Assembly (NCBI GenBank): GCA_011390205.1
Contig: JAABSX010000027.1
Coordinates: 1-53,423, forward strand
DNA from: Microscillaceae bacterium
Lineage (GTDB): Bacteria; Bacteroidota; Bacteroidia; Cytophagales; Microscillaceae
Direction: 5' to 3'
Length of the DNA stretch: 53,423 nucleotides
Positions 7,779 to 17,335 of this stretch are shown here, piece after piece. The notes below the pieces were generated by a model. That model was not told the DNA's origin, did no database searches, and worked only from the letters and a program-made list of their open reading frames with translations. Position numbers and translations under genes: made by a program. Every line of letters begins with the position of its first letter. Within the stretch, counting starts at the first letter, position 1.

Positions 7779-9542
7779 CTATGCGATTGCCTTATACTGC
7801 ATCTTATGAAGATTTGCATAGAAGCCTTCTTTGAGCAATAGCTCTTGGTGTGTGCCTTGTTCTACGATTTCACCCTTGTCAAGTACCAGTATTTTATCTG
7901 CTTTTTGGATGGTAGAAAGGCGGTGAGCTATCACAATAGAAGTTCGTCCTTTCATGAGTTTTTCTATGGCAGATTGGATAAGTTCTTCTGTCTCAGTATC
8001 TACCGAAGAAGTAGCTTCATCTAGCACGATTACTTTGGGGTCATAGACCATCGCCCTCACAAAAGACACCAACTGACGCTGCCCTACAGAGAGTGTAGCT
8101 CCTCGCTCTTGCACATTGTAGTCAAAGCCTAAATCTAGTTTTTCAATAAATTTACGAGCACCTACTAACTCTGCAGCAGCCAGTATTTTTTCTCTTTCTA
8201 TGTTTTTATTGTTAAGGCTGATATTCTGAGCGATGGTATCCGAAAACAAGAATACGTCTTGCAACACTACCCCTATATTGGTTCTGAGCGACTCTAAATC
8301 ATATTCTTTGATATTTTTTCCATCAAAATAAATTTCGCCCTTGTTGATTTCGTAGAATCGGCTGAGTAAGTTAATCACAGAAGATTTACCTGCCCCAGTA
8401 GCCCCCACGAGGGCAATGGTTTCCCCCTCTTTTACTTCAAAAGAAATGTCTTTTAGCACATAATCTTCTTCTTGGTAAGCAAACCAGACCTTGTCAAATT
8501 TAATCTCTCCCCTTACTTCTTTGGGCTTGTATGTGCCACTGTTGGAGATTTGAGCGTCATCATCTAAAAGTTTCAGGATTCTGTTGGTACTGACCACACC
8601 CAGTTGTATGGTATTGAACCTATCTGCAATCATCCGAATAGGACGGAAAAACAAAGAAATATACATAATAAAGGCTATCAAAGTGCCAAGAGAAACCCCT
8701 TCACTCAAAACGCCTCTTGCACCATACCAGACGAGCAGCCCCATGGCCCCTGCGGAGATAATCTCTGCTACAGGAAAATAAACAGAATAATACATCACGG
8801 CTCTCAAGTGTGCACGGCGGTGTTCTCGGTTGATTTCTTGAAACTTTTGATACTCTACCTTTTCACTTCCAAAAATCTGGACAATGTTCATCCCTGTGAT
8901 GTGCTCTTGCACAAATGAATTGAGGTTAGAAACTGCCACACGGGTTTCGTCGAAGGCTTTTTTAACTTTTTCTTTGAACACATACGTACTCAATAACAAA
9001 AAAGGAAGCAATGAAAGACTGACAAAGGTGAGTTTCCAATTGGTATAAAACATCAGTGCCAAAATAAAGACAATCTGCAGAATATCACCGATGAGGGCAG
9101 CGATTCCTTCTGTAAAGACATTGGAAAGCGTCTCGATGTCGGAGATATTTCTTGTAACTAGCCTGCCTATGGGTGTTTTGTCATAGAATGAAAGCTTAAG
9201 CCGAAGGATGTGCTTATAAAGGGCTACTCTGATGTCTTTGACGATAGATTGCCCTAGCCAGCCTGAGAGGTAGGTGTGCATATACTGCACGTAAGCGTGC
9301 AAAAGAAGGAGGGCAATCATGAGCAGTGTCATGTTTCGCAATCCTTCATAATCGTTGAAAGAAATGTAGTGATTGATGGTGTATTCTATCAAAAAGGGAC
9401 GAATCGGGCCGAGCAGCCCCACCAAGATGGTCAGCAATACAAGCCAAGCAAAATAGGATTTGTAAGGTTTGGCAAACTGAGAGAGCCTTCTGAGGGCACG
9501 CCACTCTAAGATTTTCTCATCTACCTTTTCTTTATCACTCAT
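7779..9542 (-). CDS. ABC exporter, fused membrane and ATPase domains
   Basis: 587 residues, typical for a half-size type I (MsbA/LmrA-like) exporter. The membrane domain (about 25-310) has six hydrophobic helices; the ATPase domain has Walker A GATGAGKSS (380-388), Q-loop VVLQDVF, signature LSVGQRQ (484-490), Walker B VIVLDEA (504-510) and the switch His540 (IAHRLST). It should work as a homodimer in the inner membrane, pumping a lipid or drug-like compound outward. The substrate cannot be read from sequence. truA lies 31 bases upstream on the same strand, so the three minus-strand genes here are likely one operon. Confidence 0.93.
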   Translation of the reverse strand: MSDKEKVDEKILEWRALRRLSQFAKPYKSYFAWLVLLTILVGLLGPIRPFLIEYTINHYISFNDYEGLRNMTLLMIALLLLHAYVQYMHTYLSGWLGQSIVKDIRVALYKHILRLKLSFYDKTPIGRLVTRNISDIETLSNVFTEGIAALIGDILQIVFILALMFYTNWKLTFVSLSLLPFLLLSTYVFKEKVKKAFDETRVAVSNLNSFVQEHITGMNIVQIFGSEKVEYQKFQEINREHRRAHLRAVMYYSVYFPVAEIISAGAMGLLVWYGARGVLSEGVSLGTLIAFIMYISLFFRPIRMIADRFNTIQLGVVSTNRILKLLDDDAQISNSGTYKPKEVRGEIKFDKVWFAYQEEDYVLKDISFEVKEGETIALVGATGAGKSSVINLLSRFYEINKGEIYFDGKNIKEYDLESLRTNIGVVLQDVFLFSDTIAQNISLNNKNIEREKILAAAELVGARKFIEKLDLGFDYNVQERGATLSVGQRQLVSFVRAMVYDPKVIVLDEATSSVDTETEELIQSAIEKLMKGRTSIVIAHRLSTIQKADKILVLDKGEIVEQGTHQELLLKEGFYANLHKMQYKAIA

Positions 9543-9573
9543 GGAGGTATTTTTATGTATTTTTCTTCAAGAA

Positions 9574-10323
9574 TTAGTCAATAGGATGTAAATCATAAGG
9601 ATAGGTTACCTCACTTAAAAACAAGCCTTCGGGAGGAGCGGCTCGCCCTGCCTTTTTTCTGTCTTTGGCGAGTATAACTGTTTCAAAATCCTTTAAGTTT
9701 ATTTTTTTATCTCCTACCTGCATTAGTGTTCCTACGATGGCACGCACCATTCCACGCAAAAATCTATTGGCAGTGATATGAAATACATATTTGTCTTCTT
9801 TTTGTTTCCAATATGCCGTTTTTATTTCACAGTAGAAGTTATTCACTTCTGTTTTTACTTTGCTAAATGCCTGAAAATCTTTGTGTTGGGTCAGTAGCTG
9901 TGCGGCTTGGTTCATGATTTCGAAATCATACTGTCTGTAATCTAGGGTGCACAACTCTGTGTCAAAAGGATTTTTTTGGGAAGAAAGCTGGTATTGGTAG
10001 CTTCTTTCTTTTGCATCAAAGCGTGCATGGGCCTCTTCACTGACGAGGTAAATATCTTTGAGGGCAATGTCTGAGGGCAATACCATGTTAAGTTTTCGGA
10101 GGTGTTGGTATCTATTCAGAGTGATTTCTGTATCAAAATGTGCAAACTGCTGCAAAGCGTGCACCCCTGTATCGGTTCTTCCGCTTGCGGTGATGTTGAT
10201 TTTTTGAGAAAGAACTTTCTGTAGTGCCTGCTCTATTTCTGCCTGTATGGTATGTGCATTGGGCTGTATCTGCCAGCCGTGGTATTGTGTTCCCTTGTAG
10301 GTGATTTCTAAGAAATATCTCAT
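9574..10323 (-). CDS. truA: tRNA pseudouridine(38-40) synthase
   Basis: 249 residues, normal for TruA. The catalytic aspartate is Asp51 in ASGRTDTGVHALQQ, and the family motifs YKGTQYHGWQ at the N-terminus, HARFDAKERSY and NRFLRGMVRAIVG are all present. The enzyme converts U38-U40 of the anticodon arm of many tRNAs to pseudouridine. It follows a small charged protein by 13 bases and precedes the ABC exporter, on the same strand. Confidence 0.97.
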   Translation of the reverse strand: MRYFLEITYKGTQYHGWQIQPNAHTIQAEIEQALQKVLSQKINITASGRTDTGVHALQQFAHFDTEITLNRYQHLRKLNMVLPSDIALKDIYLVSEEAHARFDAKERSYQYQLSSQKNPFDTELCTLDYRQYDFEIMNQAAQLLTQHKDFQAFSKVKTEVNNFYCEIKTAYWKQKEDKYVFHITANRFLRGMVRAIVGTLMQVGDKKINLKDFETVILAKDRKKAGRAAPPEGLFLSEVTYPYDLHPID

Positions 10324-10336
10324 TTCGGGCTGCGTG

Positions 10337-10696
10337 TTAGGCTTGTGATTTTCTAGCTTTTTTTACTTCTTCGTTTTTTTGATTTCCATCTTCCCACACT
10401 TTAACGGCAATCTCTATGGTATCGTTTTTTTTCTTAGAGGTAATGTCTTGGTATTTTCCTTCTTTTCGGCGGCCAAGTTTTTTTCGGATACTTTTATGCT
10501 CACTTTCATAGCCTAACTCTCTGATTTTCAGTGCTATTTTAAACATCAGTTTGGCTACTTTTTGTTCTTCTTTTTCGGAAACTATTTGATGTTTATAGTT
10601 GATGAGGTTGCCTAGAATCATACTATATTCTTTGGTGCCAGTTTGACGTACATCACCTGGATAGTATTTCCGTTTTTGATTGCTGGATTCGTTCAT
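10337..10696 (-). CDS. Small highly charged protein of unknown function
   Basis: 119 residues, rich in Lys, Glu and Arg, no signal peptide or membrane span. The middle (EEQKVAKLMFKIALKIRELG) looks like an amphipathic helix and the C-terminal third is a basic/acidic low-complexity tail. It starts at an ATG at 10696 and ends 13 bases before truA, which suggests translation from the same transcript. I do not recognise a family; a role in RNA binding would fit the charge but is a guess. Confidence 0.7.
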   Translation of the reverse strand: MNESSNQKRKYYPGDVRQTGTKEYSMILGNLINYKHQIVSEKEEQKVAKLMFKIALKIRELGYESEHKSIRKKLGRRKEGKYQDITSKKKNDTIEIAVKVWEDGNQKNEEVKKARKSQA

Positions 10697-10733
10697 GATA
10701 AAATTATGATGTTAGGTAAAACAGTTATTCATT

Positions 10734-10741
10734 CAAAAGTA
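10734..10741 (-). promoter_or_regulatory. Putative -7 box of the truA operon
   Basis: The minus strand reads TACTTTTG, fitting TAnnTTTG, 37 bases upstream of the ATG at 10696. No clear -33 motif was found. Confidence 0.35.
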
Positions 10742-10944
10742 CAAAGCCTTTTTAAAAAACCCAATAAAAATTCGTGAAGACTTAATATTTCATCTTTTTA
10801 AGACAAAAGATGAGCTTTTTTTTCTTTTATTACTTTGATATTCAGGATAATCTATTTGTAGTGTATTCTAAATTTTGCTAAATTTTCAAATGTATCATTC
10901 ACCTTTCGAGAATTTTCATGTTAATTTTACAGAAAAGAATACTC

Positions 10945-11583
10945 ATGAACACATCCACACATCCAATCAAAGAAATTTACATTACTAGGCACGGGCAGAC
11001 AGACTACAACAAGCAGGGAATCGTACAGGGCAGCGGGATTGATTCTGTCCTAAATGAAGTAGGGCTACAGCAAGCTCAGGCATTTTATGAAGCATATCAA
11101 GACATTCCGTTTGACAAAATTTATATTTCTGAACTCCTCAGAACCTACCAAACTGTTGCACCCTTTGCAGAAAAGCGCATTCCGATAGAAAAACACGGAG
11201 GGCTTAACGAAATTAGCTGGGGCAAAAAAGAGGGCAGACCTATCTCACCTGAAGAAGATGCTTATTATTATTTTATGCTCTCAGAGTGGCAAAGAGGAGT
11301 GGTAGATTTGGCAATAGAAGGAGGAGAAAGCCCTCAGCAAGTCTATGACAGGCAAAAACCAGTTTTAGACCTGATACTCTCACGCCCCGAAGAGCAAAAA
11401 GTACTTATCTGTATGCACGGAAGGGCAATGCGTATATTCTTGTGCTTGTTGCTCAATTATGAGATAAAAGAAATGGAGCGTTTTGAGCACTCCAATGTCT
11501 GTCTTTATAAGCTTGTCTATACAGGTTCTATGTTTAGCATAGATACTTACTGTGATGTGGAGCATTTGCGTGAGCTGGTTTAA
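10945..11583 (+). CDS. Histidine phosphatase (phosphoglycerate-mutase superfamily)
   Basis: 212 residues from the preferred ATG at 10945; an earlier ATG at 10918 would add nine residues, but the purine-rich stretch agaaaagaa lies before 10945 and family members usually begin close to the motif. The catalytic signature RHGQTDYN holds Arg15 and His16; the second histidine is in CMHGRAMRIF, and ISELLRTYQT carries the conserved arginine. These proteins dephosphorylate small metabolites or phosphoproteins; the substrate is not predictable here. It overlaps the 3' end of the convergent murG gene by four bases. Confidence 0.88.
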   Translation: MNTSTHPIKEIYITRHGQTDYNKQGIVQGSGIDSVLNEVGLQQAQAFYEAYQDIPFDKIYISELLRTYQTVAPFAEKRIPIEKHGGLNEISWGKKEGRPISPEEDAYYYFMLSEWQRGVVDLAIEGGESPQQVYDRQKPVLDLILSRPEEQKVLICMHGRAMRIFLCLLLNYEIKEMERFEHSNVCLYKLVYTGSMFSIDTYCDVEHLRELV

Positions 11584-12674
11584 GTCTGAATAATTTTCAA
11601 GACTTCCTCAGCGATTTGCCTACTGGCTTTTGGCTTGGCGAGTTTTTGGATATTTTCTGAGAGTATTTTGCATTTGGCTGTATCTGTCAGTAGTTTAAGT
11701 GCTTCACTTACTACCTGGCTGCGTGCCTGTGCATCACCCACAAGGCAAGCGGCCTGTTGTGCTACAAGGCTTTCTGCATTCTTGGTTTGGTGGTCTTCTG
11801 CGGCAGTAGGCAATGGCACGAATACAGTGGGCTTGGCGGCAATACAAAGCTCAGAAACTGCCAGTGCACCTGCCCTAGAAATCACCACATCTGCTGCGGC
11901 ATAGCCCAAATCCATTTCATAGATAAAGACAGTCTTGTGTATGAGCGGATTTTTTGCAAGCTCCTGACTGTCAGGGGTTTCCTGAAAACTGTTTTTGCCT
12001 GTCTGCCATATCAGTTGTACTTCATTTTTTATAAACTGGTCTAGGTGCTGTGCGATGGCTTCATTGATGCTGCGTGCACCTTGGCTTCCGCCCACTACCA
12101 AGATGGTCTTTTTGGCAGGGTCTAATTTAAAATGCTGGAATGCTTTTTCTCTTTTGCCGTGTAGGTCTAGGATGTCTCCTCTGACGGGGTTGCCTGTGAG
12201 GATGATTTTTTCGGCAGGAAAAAAACGCTGCATACCAGGATAAGCGACACAAATCGTCTTTACCTTTTTGGCGAGCCACTTGTTGGTAAGCCCTGCAAAA
12301 GAGTTTTGCTCTTGGATGAGTGCCGGGATTCTGAGCTGTGTGGCAGCATAAAGCAAGGGGCCACTTGCATAACCTCCCACACCTACTACGGCATCGGGCT
12401 TGAACTGCAGGATGATTTTGCGGGCTTCTAGCAGACTGGCTGCGAGTTTGATAGGAAAGCTCAGATTCTGGAGAGTAAGTTTCCTTTGTATGCCACTGAT
12501 GGGCAAGCCTTTGATGGGGTAGCCTGCTTGCGGCACTTTCTCCATTTCCATTTTACCCTTGGCACCCACAAACAGGATTTCGGACTGGGGGTGTATTGCT
12601 TTGAGTTCGTTGGCGATGGCGATGGCAGGGTAAATGTGTCCGCCTGTTCCTCCTCCACTGATGATAAACCGCAT
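11580..12674 (-). CDS. murG: UDP-GlcNAc:lipid I N-acetylglucosaminyltransferase
   Basis: 364 residues, normal for MurG. The N-terminal Rossmann domain begins FIISGGGTGGHIYPA, the acceptor side shows VGVGGYASGPLL and IQEQNSFAGLTNK, and the UDP-GlcNAc site shows VVGGSQGARSINE and VISRAGALAVSELC. It adds GlcNAc to lipid I on the inner face of the membrane to give lipid II. It is the third gene of the minus-strand murD-ftsW-murG set but is separated from ftsW by an unusually long 292-base gap with inverted repeats. Confidence 0.97.
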   Translation of the reverse strand: MRFIISGGGTGGHIYPAIAIANELKAIHPQSEILFVGAKGKMEMEKVPQAGYPIKGLPISGIQRKLTLQNLSFPIKLAASLLEARKIILQFKPDAVVGVGGYASGPLLYAATQLRIPALIQEQNSFAGLTNKWLAKKVKTICVAYPGMQRFFPAEKIILTGNPVRGDILDLHGKREKAFQHFKLDPAKKTILVVGGSQGARSINEAIAQHLDQFIKNEVQLIWQTGKNSFQETPDSQELAKNPLIHKTVFIYEMDLGYAAADVVISRAGALAVSELCIAAKPTVFVPLPTAAEDHQTKNAESLVAQQAACLVGDAQARSQVVSEALKLLTDTAKCKILSENIQKLAKPKASRQIAEEVLKIIQT

Positions 12675-12743
12675 ATGGTATGTATTTTTGATTATTGGAT
12701 AAATGATATGTAAACGGACAGTTAAAAATTACTCAATATACTG

Positions 12744-12890
12744 ATTTTCAATTGCTTATGATTAAATAACAATATAAACTATTTTAGTAGAGGTACTTAA
12801 TTGAAAATAATCGTAACTTTTTGAGGATGTCAGTCAGTGGAGGCTCGAAACCACCTCAGAGATTTCACCCCTACGCCCTTGCAAAAAGTT
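12744..12890. repeat. Two inverted repeats in the ftsW-murG gap
   Basis: ATTTTCAATT (12744-12753) is perfectly complementary to AATTGAAAAT (12799-12808), and AACTTTTTG (12815-12823) to CAAAAAGTT (12882-12890). The second pair encloses a GC-richer segment with its own short stem (GTGG/CCAC around 12837-12853). No ORF is present in the 12675-12966 gap. It may be a miniature insertion or an RNA structure controlling murG; neither is established. Confidence 0.5.
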
Positions 12891-12966
12891 CTCTATCGAA
12901 CAATGTCCATTTTTTAGGTAAAAGACCAATCATTGGCAAATTTACTTAGATTACTTCGCTATTAAA

Positions 12967-14184
12967 TTAGCGAGCTGTATTCTCTGTGGGTTTATTGCCT
13001 TGTATGCTCTTATCTATATCTCCTCTGCTTACACTCAATATAATGCCCAAGGCAATGCCTGTGAAGAGCAATGATGTCCCTCCCATACTCAGCAGGGGAA
13101 GGGGCACACCTGTGATAGGCACTAAACCTACTGCCACCGACATATTGAGCATCGCCTGCAGCCCGATGCTGAAGGTGAGCCCTGCCGAGAGAATCCCCCC
13201 GAAGGCTTGACTCGTACTTGCGACCACCACTATCCCCCGATAAATCAGCAAAAGATACAGCCCAAGCACAAAAAGCCCCCCCAAAAGCCCATATTCCTCT
13301 ATGATGATGGCATAAATAAAATCAGAATAAGGATTGGGGAGAAAGTTTCGCTGGTCACTATTGCCTGGCAGCTTTCCTGTAAGCCCCCCAGTAGCGATGG
13401 CGATGTATGATTGCTCCGCCTGAAATACCGTCTCTTCTGCATTAAAATACTTGTCTATCCTACTCTGAAAAGTACCCATCCGCTGCCCAATGTACATAGA
13501 AAGCATCAGAGAAATGAAACCCACCAACACAAGCAAAGCCAACTGATTGAGCGGCACACGCCCTATAAACATGAGCAAAAGACTTGTAACGAAGAGCATA
13601 ATCGCCGTAGAGATGTCTGAAAGCCCTATGAGTGTGCAGATAATCCCTGTCCAGACCAGCACTGGAAAGATAGTTTCTTGAAAATCATCCACATTTTCTT
13701 GCCTTCTGGAGAGGATGCTAGCTATGCTCGCTATGAGGGCAAGCTTGGCAAGGTCTGAGGGTTGAAAAGTCCCTCCTATGAAAGGAATCGTAATCCAGCG
13801 TGAGGCACTGTTGATATTGGCTCCAAACTTCCAAGCAATCAATAGCAAAGGCACTGATACCAGCAAAGCCACCATAGAAATCCGTGAGTAATAACGGTAG
13901 TCTATCCGATGGCACACCCACACAGCAAGCAAAGCCATCAAGACTGTAGAGGCATGCTTGAATAAATAATGCTCTGTATTGCCATCCATCCGCTTGTATG
14001 CCAGTGAGCCCGTGGCACTATAGACCACCAAGATGCTGAGTAAAGAGAGCGTAACAATAATCCCCCAGATATATAAATCACCCTGAAGGGTTTTCTCTAT
14101 CCAAGTCATGAAAGGATTTTTATCAGCAGCCAGCCTCTTTTGTGTATTGATAGGTCTATTTTCTATGATATTTTCTTCTTCCAT
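12967..14184 (-). CDS. ftsW: Septal peptidoglycan glycosyltransferase FtsW (SEDS family)
   Basis: 405 residues with about ten hydrophobic spans. SEDS landmarks are present: VVYSATGSLAYK after the first span, ASRWITIPFIGGTFQPSDLAKLAL around 125-148, a loop with RMGTFQSRIDKYFN, the stretch NPYSDFIYAIIIEEYG with its conserved acidic residue, and VGLVPITGVPLPLLSMGGTS near the end. It polymerises lipid II at the division site together with a class B PBP. The cytoplasmic N-terminus is longer than in many homologues (about 35 residues). It follows murD by 71 bases on the same strand. Confidence 0.96.
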   Translation of the reverse strand: MEEENIIENRPINTQKRLAADKNPFMTWIEKTLQGDLYIWGIIVTLSLLSILVVYSATGSLAYKRMDGNTEHYLFKHASTVLMALLAVWVCHRIDYRYYSRISMVALLVSVPLLLIAWKFGANINSASRWITIPFIGGTFQPSDLAKLALIASIASILSRRQENVDDFQETIFPVLVWTGIICTLIGLSDISTAIMLFVTSLLLMFIGRVPLNQLALLVLVGFISLMLSMYIGQRMGTFQSRIDKYFNAEETVFQAEQSYIAIATGGLTGKLPGNSDQRNFLPNPYSDFIYAIIIEEYGLLGGLFVLGLYLLLIYRGIVVVASTSQAFGGILSAGLTFSIGLQAMLNMSVAVGLVPITGVPLPLLSMGGTSLLFTGIALGIILSVSRGDIDKSIQGNKPTENTAR

Positions 14185-14255
14185 CTATATTAATTCATTA
14201 ACTGATGATTGTGTGTCTGATTTTGAGAGAGTCTGTGGTCTTTCAGCAATTTAAC

Positions 14256-15629
14256 TTACCTCATTTTTCCTACTCTTTCTATTTTTTTAATCGTATCTTT
14301 AAATTGATTTCCTCTGTCTTCATAGTTTTTAAACAAATCAAAACTTGCACAAGCAGGCGAAAATAAGATAACATATCCTGGCTGTGCAAAGCTAAAAGCC
14401 TGCTCTACGGCATCTCGGATATTATCTGTTTGATAGACAATGTGTAAATCATTCTTAAAGGTATCAAAAAGTTTTCGGTTATCTTTGCCTAGGCATATTA
14501 AATATTTGACTTTTTTGAGCACTAGGTCTTTAATTTTCCCGTAGTCATTGCCCTTATCCACCCCTCCTGCTATCCAGATGATGGGTTCGTCAAAGCTATC
14601 TAGGGCAAAATACACAGAATCTACGTTGGTGGCTTTAGAGTCATTGATAAACTTCACATCTTTTACCACGGATACTTCTTCTAAGCGGTGTGGCACTCCC
14701 TCAAAATTTTTAAAGTAAGTCGTAAGTTCTTTGAGTCTCGCACCTACTTGCACACAAGCAAGCACGGCTGCCATGGCATTGCTAAGGTTGTGTTTTCCTT
14801 TGAGTGGTATTTCTTTGATGTCTATTGTGAAATCTTGCTTTGTTTTTTTGAGGTTAAAGACCAGTTTATCTTCTTTGATATACGCTCCATTTTCTTGATG
14901 TTCTTGGAGGGAGATGGTATAATGTGTGGCAGGTATTTTTCTTTTTCTGATTTCTCGGCTGATGGCTGCATTGTCTTTGAGATAAATAAAATGCTGCTTG
15001 CTGTCAAGATTCTGTGTGATTCTAAATTTTGCATCCACATAAAGCTGAAAGTTATGCTCATAGCGGTCAAGGTGGTCAGGGGTGATATTGAGCAAAATCA
15101 CAATTTCAGGGTTAAACTGATAGCAATCTTCTAGCTGAAAGCTGCTTATCTCCAATACCCAGTAGTCAGGTTTTTCGCTCATTACTTTTTGGGCAAAACT
15201 CTGCCCGATATTGCCTGCCATCCCTACATTAAAGCCACAAGATTTGAGCAAATGATAGACAAGCATTGTCGTAGTGGTTTTGCCATTGCTGCCTGTGATG
15301 GCGATAATCTTGGCAGAGGTGTATCTGGCAGCGAACTCTATTTCGGAGATGATGGGCGTATTGTTGGCTTTTGCTTTGAGCAATATGGGGATGTTACTTG
15401 GGATTCCGGGGCTTTTGATAATCTCATCTGCTGCTAAGATTTTCTCCTCAGTATGTTGATTTTGTTCATACTCAATTTCTTCGGCTTTGAGGATGTTCAC
15501 ATATTTTTCGGTGATTTCGTTTTTGTCTGATAAAAAAACTGAAAAACCCTCAGATTTTGCCAACAATGCAGCTCCTACACCACTTTCTCCACCTCCTAGG
15601 ATGAGCATTTTTTTCTCTGCCTTTGTCAT
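14256..15629 (-). CDS. murD: UDP-N-acetylmuramoyl-L-alanine:D-glutamate ligase
   Basis: 457 residues. The N-terminal UDP-binding domain starts LILGGGESGVGAAL, the ATP site is ITGSNGKTTTT (111-121), followed by VLEISSFQLE, a central-domain LLNITPDHLDRY and the C-terminal KGKHNLSNAMAA and FINDSKATNVDS. It adds D-Glu to UDP-MurNAc-Ala in the cytoplasm. First gene of the cell-wall set with ftsW and murG. The start at 15629 is chosen; an internal ATG seven codons on (MLILGGGESG) is possible. Confidence 0.97.
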   Translation of the reverse strand: MTKAEKKMLILGGGESGVGAALLAKSEGFSVFLSDKNEITEKYVNILKAEEIEYEQNQHTEEKILAADEIIKSPGIPSNIPILLKAKANNTPIISEIEFAARYTSAKIIAITGSNGKTTTTMLVYHLLKSCGFNVGMAGNIGQSFAQKVMSEKPDYWVLEISSFQLEDCYQFNPEIVILLNITPDHLDRYEHNFQLYVDAKFRITQNLDSKQHFIYLKDNAAISREIRKRKIPATHYTISLQEHQENGAYIKEDKLVFNLKKTKQDFTIDIKEIPLKGKHNLSNAMAAVLACVQVGARLKELTTYFKNFEGVPHRLEEVSVVKDVKFINDSKATNVDSVYFALDSFDEPIIWIAGGVDKGNDYGKIKDLVLKKVKYLICLGKDNRKLFDTFKNDLHIVYQTDNIRDAVEQAFSFAQPGYVILFSPACASFDLFKNYEDRGNQFKDTIKKIERVGKMR

Positions 15630-15785
15630 ATATTTTGATGATTATGTATGCGTTTTGTAATTTTACTACTGCTGCCTGCAAATATAAAGAATGATTTAAG
15701 TTTTTGATACAGTCAAAGGCTTATTATGTGGCATCTCTCATATTTGGGCTTTTGTGGGCATTCATTTCTTTTAAAGAGGGCGAGA

Positions 15786-15824
15786 AGGCTTCACTTTTTT
15801 AAGAATACTCTTTTAGTGAAGCCT
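15786..15824. terminator. Hairpin after the saccharopine-dehydrogenase-like gene
   Basis: AGGCTTCACT (15786-15795) pairs perfectly with AGTGAAGCCT (15815-15824) around a 19-base T-rich loop. It lies 11 bases past the stop of the minus-strand gene at 15835, upstream of murD. Confidence 0.65.
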
Positions 15825-15834
15825 GTCTTTATTT

Positions 15835-17181
15835 TTAGATTTGTATGGTTTTCTCTTTAAATTTTATGCCTTGCTCAGCAAGTGCAGCCAGAATAGGCTT
15901 GTATAAAACAGGCATTGTGGGGATATGAACCCCTCTGACTTTAATTTTGCCTTGCATAAGCAGCTCGGCAGCCAATGCCAGCGGCAGCCCTACAGTCTTG
16001 GCGATGGCAGTATGGTTTGCATCTTCTCCTTTGACATATAAATCTGCGGTAAATCTATAGGCTTTTTCATTTTTGGTATATTCAATCTGATGCTGCATCA
16101 CTATCATGTCTTTGTCTTGGGGCTTAAGATTCCATTTTTGTTGTAATCTATGCAGCAGCACCTGTGCGGGAGTCGCCTTGTCAAGTCCTATTTTTTCATT
16201 TTCTAGCAGTCCGAGCCATTGTATTTTCTGGAGTGCTTCTAGGTCTTCTTGGTCAGTGATTTTAAGGTATTCTTTCAAGTTTTGCAGTAAATCTTTTTGT
16301 GCGTCCATTTTGATGAAAGAAGCCGTAAAATCTTGGTAAGTCATGTGTGTCAAGTTTTGCAGGGTGATTTCGTCATTGGTCAGCCCCATTTGCACGAGTA
16401 GATTCCAAGCTTTGGAGAATCCAGGCCTTCTGAGTGTGCCTCTTTCTAGGGTTTTGACATGCTCTAAGTGGTAGGCAGCCTGGTATTTGAGCGAATCACG
16501 GTTGGGGTATGCCTCAAAACTTCCCAGCCCTTCTATTTCTATGGGCTGTACTCTCTGAAAAAGCTGCCAATAAGGGATGTATTGTTGTAGATTATTTTTC
16601 AGGAACTGTGCCATGCCATTTTGCCCTGCTTTGATTACATTCTGCGGATTCCAAGTAAATTTATAATTCCAAGGGTTATCTTCGGATTCGGGCGCTACCA
16701 ATGCTCCTGCAAAAGAGCGAAAAGCCTGAATTTCTCCTCCTTCTTTTCTGATTTGTGCTATGAATGCACAGGCTGATAAGTGGTCTAGCCCTGGGTCTAG
16801 CCCAGTTTCATTTAAGAAAAACAACTGAGCATCTTTTACTTTGTGCTCAAGTGCCTTGATTTCAGGGGGAAGATAGGATGCCGTCAGTAAATGGCATTGG
16901 GTTTGCAAACAATACTTGGCGACCAAGGGCTGAAAAGCAGCAGGCAACAATGACACTACGATTTCATACTCGTGAAATAGCTTCAAGGCTTCCTCAGAGT
17001 CCATAATATCTAGTGCATGCGTGTGAAGCATCGGAAATTGATGCCTTTTTTGCTCAAGCAATGTGTCTGAATGGTCTGAAAGACCGATTTTCCAAGTGTA
17101 AATTTGTGCTTTGGTGTGCAGGTAATCAAGCAGATAATGGGCAGAAAGCCCCGCACCAAGAATTAAAATTTTTTGAAACAT
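15835..17181 (-). CDS. Saccharopine dehydrogenase-like oxidoreductase (Lys9-type)
   Basis: 448 residues from ATG 17181 (MFQKILILGAGLSAHYLL); a longer frame needs a TTG start. The N-terminal Rossmann domain has the GAGLSA dinucleotide loop, and the middle shows family hallmarks NETGLDPGLDHLSAC, SFAGALVAPESEDNPWNYKF and WNPQNVIKAGQNG, as in the glutamate-forming saccharopine dehydrogenases. The known reaction of that subfamily is reversible oxidation of saccharopine or condensation of aminoadipate semialdehyde with glutamate. Whether this enzyme serves lysine breakdown, synthesis or another imino acid cannot be decided here; no lysine-pathway gene is adjacent. Confidence 0.87.
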   Translation of the reverse strand: MFQKILILGAGLSAHYLLDYLHTKAQIYTWKIGLSDHSDTLLEQKRHQFPMLHTHALDIMDSEEALKLFHEYEIVVSLLPAAFQPLVAKYCLQTQCHLLTASYLPPEIKALEHKVKDAQLFFLNETGLDPGLDHLSACAFIAQIRKEGGEIQAFRSFAGALVAPESEDNPWNYKFTWNPQNVIKAGQNGMAQFLKNNLQQYIPYWQLFQRVQPIEIEGLGSFEAYPNRDSLKYQAAYHLEHVKTLERGTLRRPGFSKAWNLLVQMGLTNDEITLQNLTHMTYQDFTASFIKMDAQKDLLQNLKEYLKITDQEDLEALQKIQWLGLLENEKIGLDKATPAQVLLHRLQQKWNLKPQDKDMIVMQHQIEYTKNEKAYRFTADLYVKGEDANHTAIAKTVGLPLALAAELLMQGKIKVRGVHIPTMPVLYKPILAALAEQGIKFKEKTIQI

Positions 17182-17335
17182 AAAGATTCGCAAGTTTTTT
17201 GATTAGGTAATTATCGATAAATTTACACAAGAAGTTGGAAATCTTTCACTTTGCCTATATATTTATCTCTGGAAAGGGCATATTATCCGAAATTAAAAAA
17301 TAGTTTTTTATCCAATTTTAAGATGAAACAATAAT

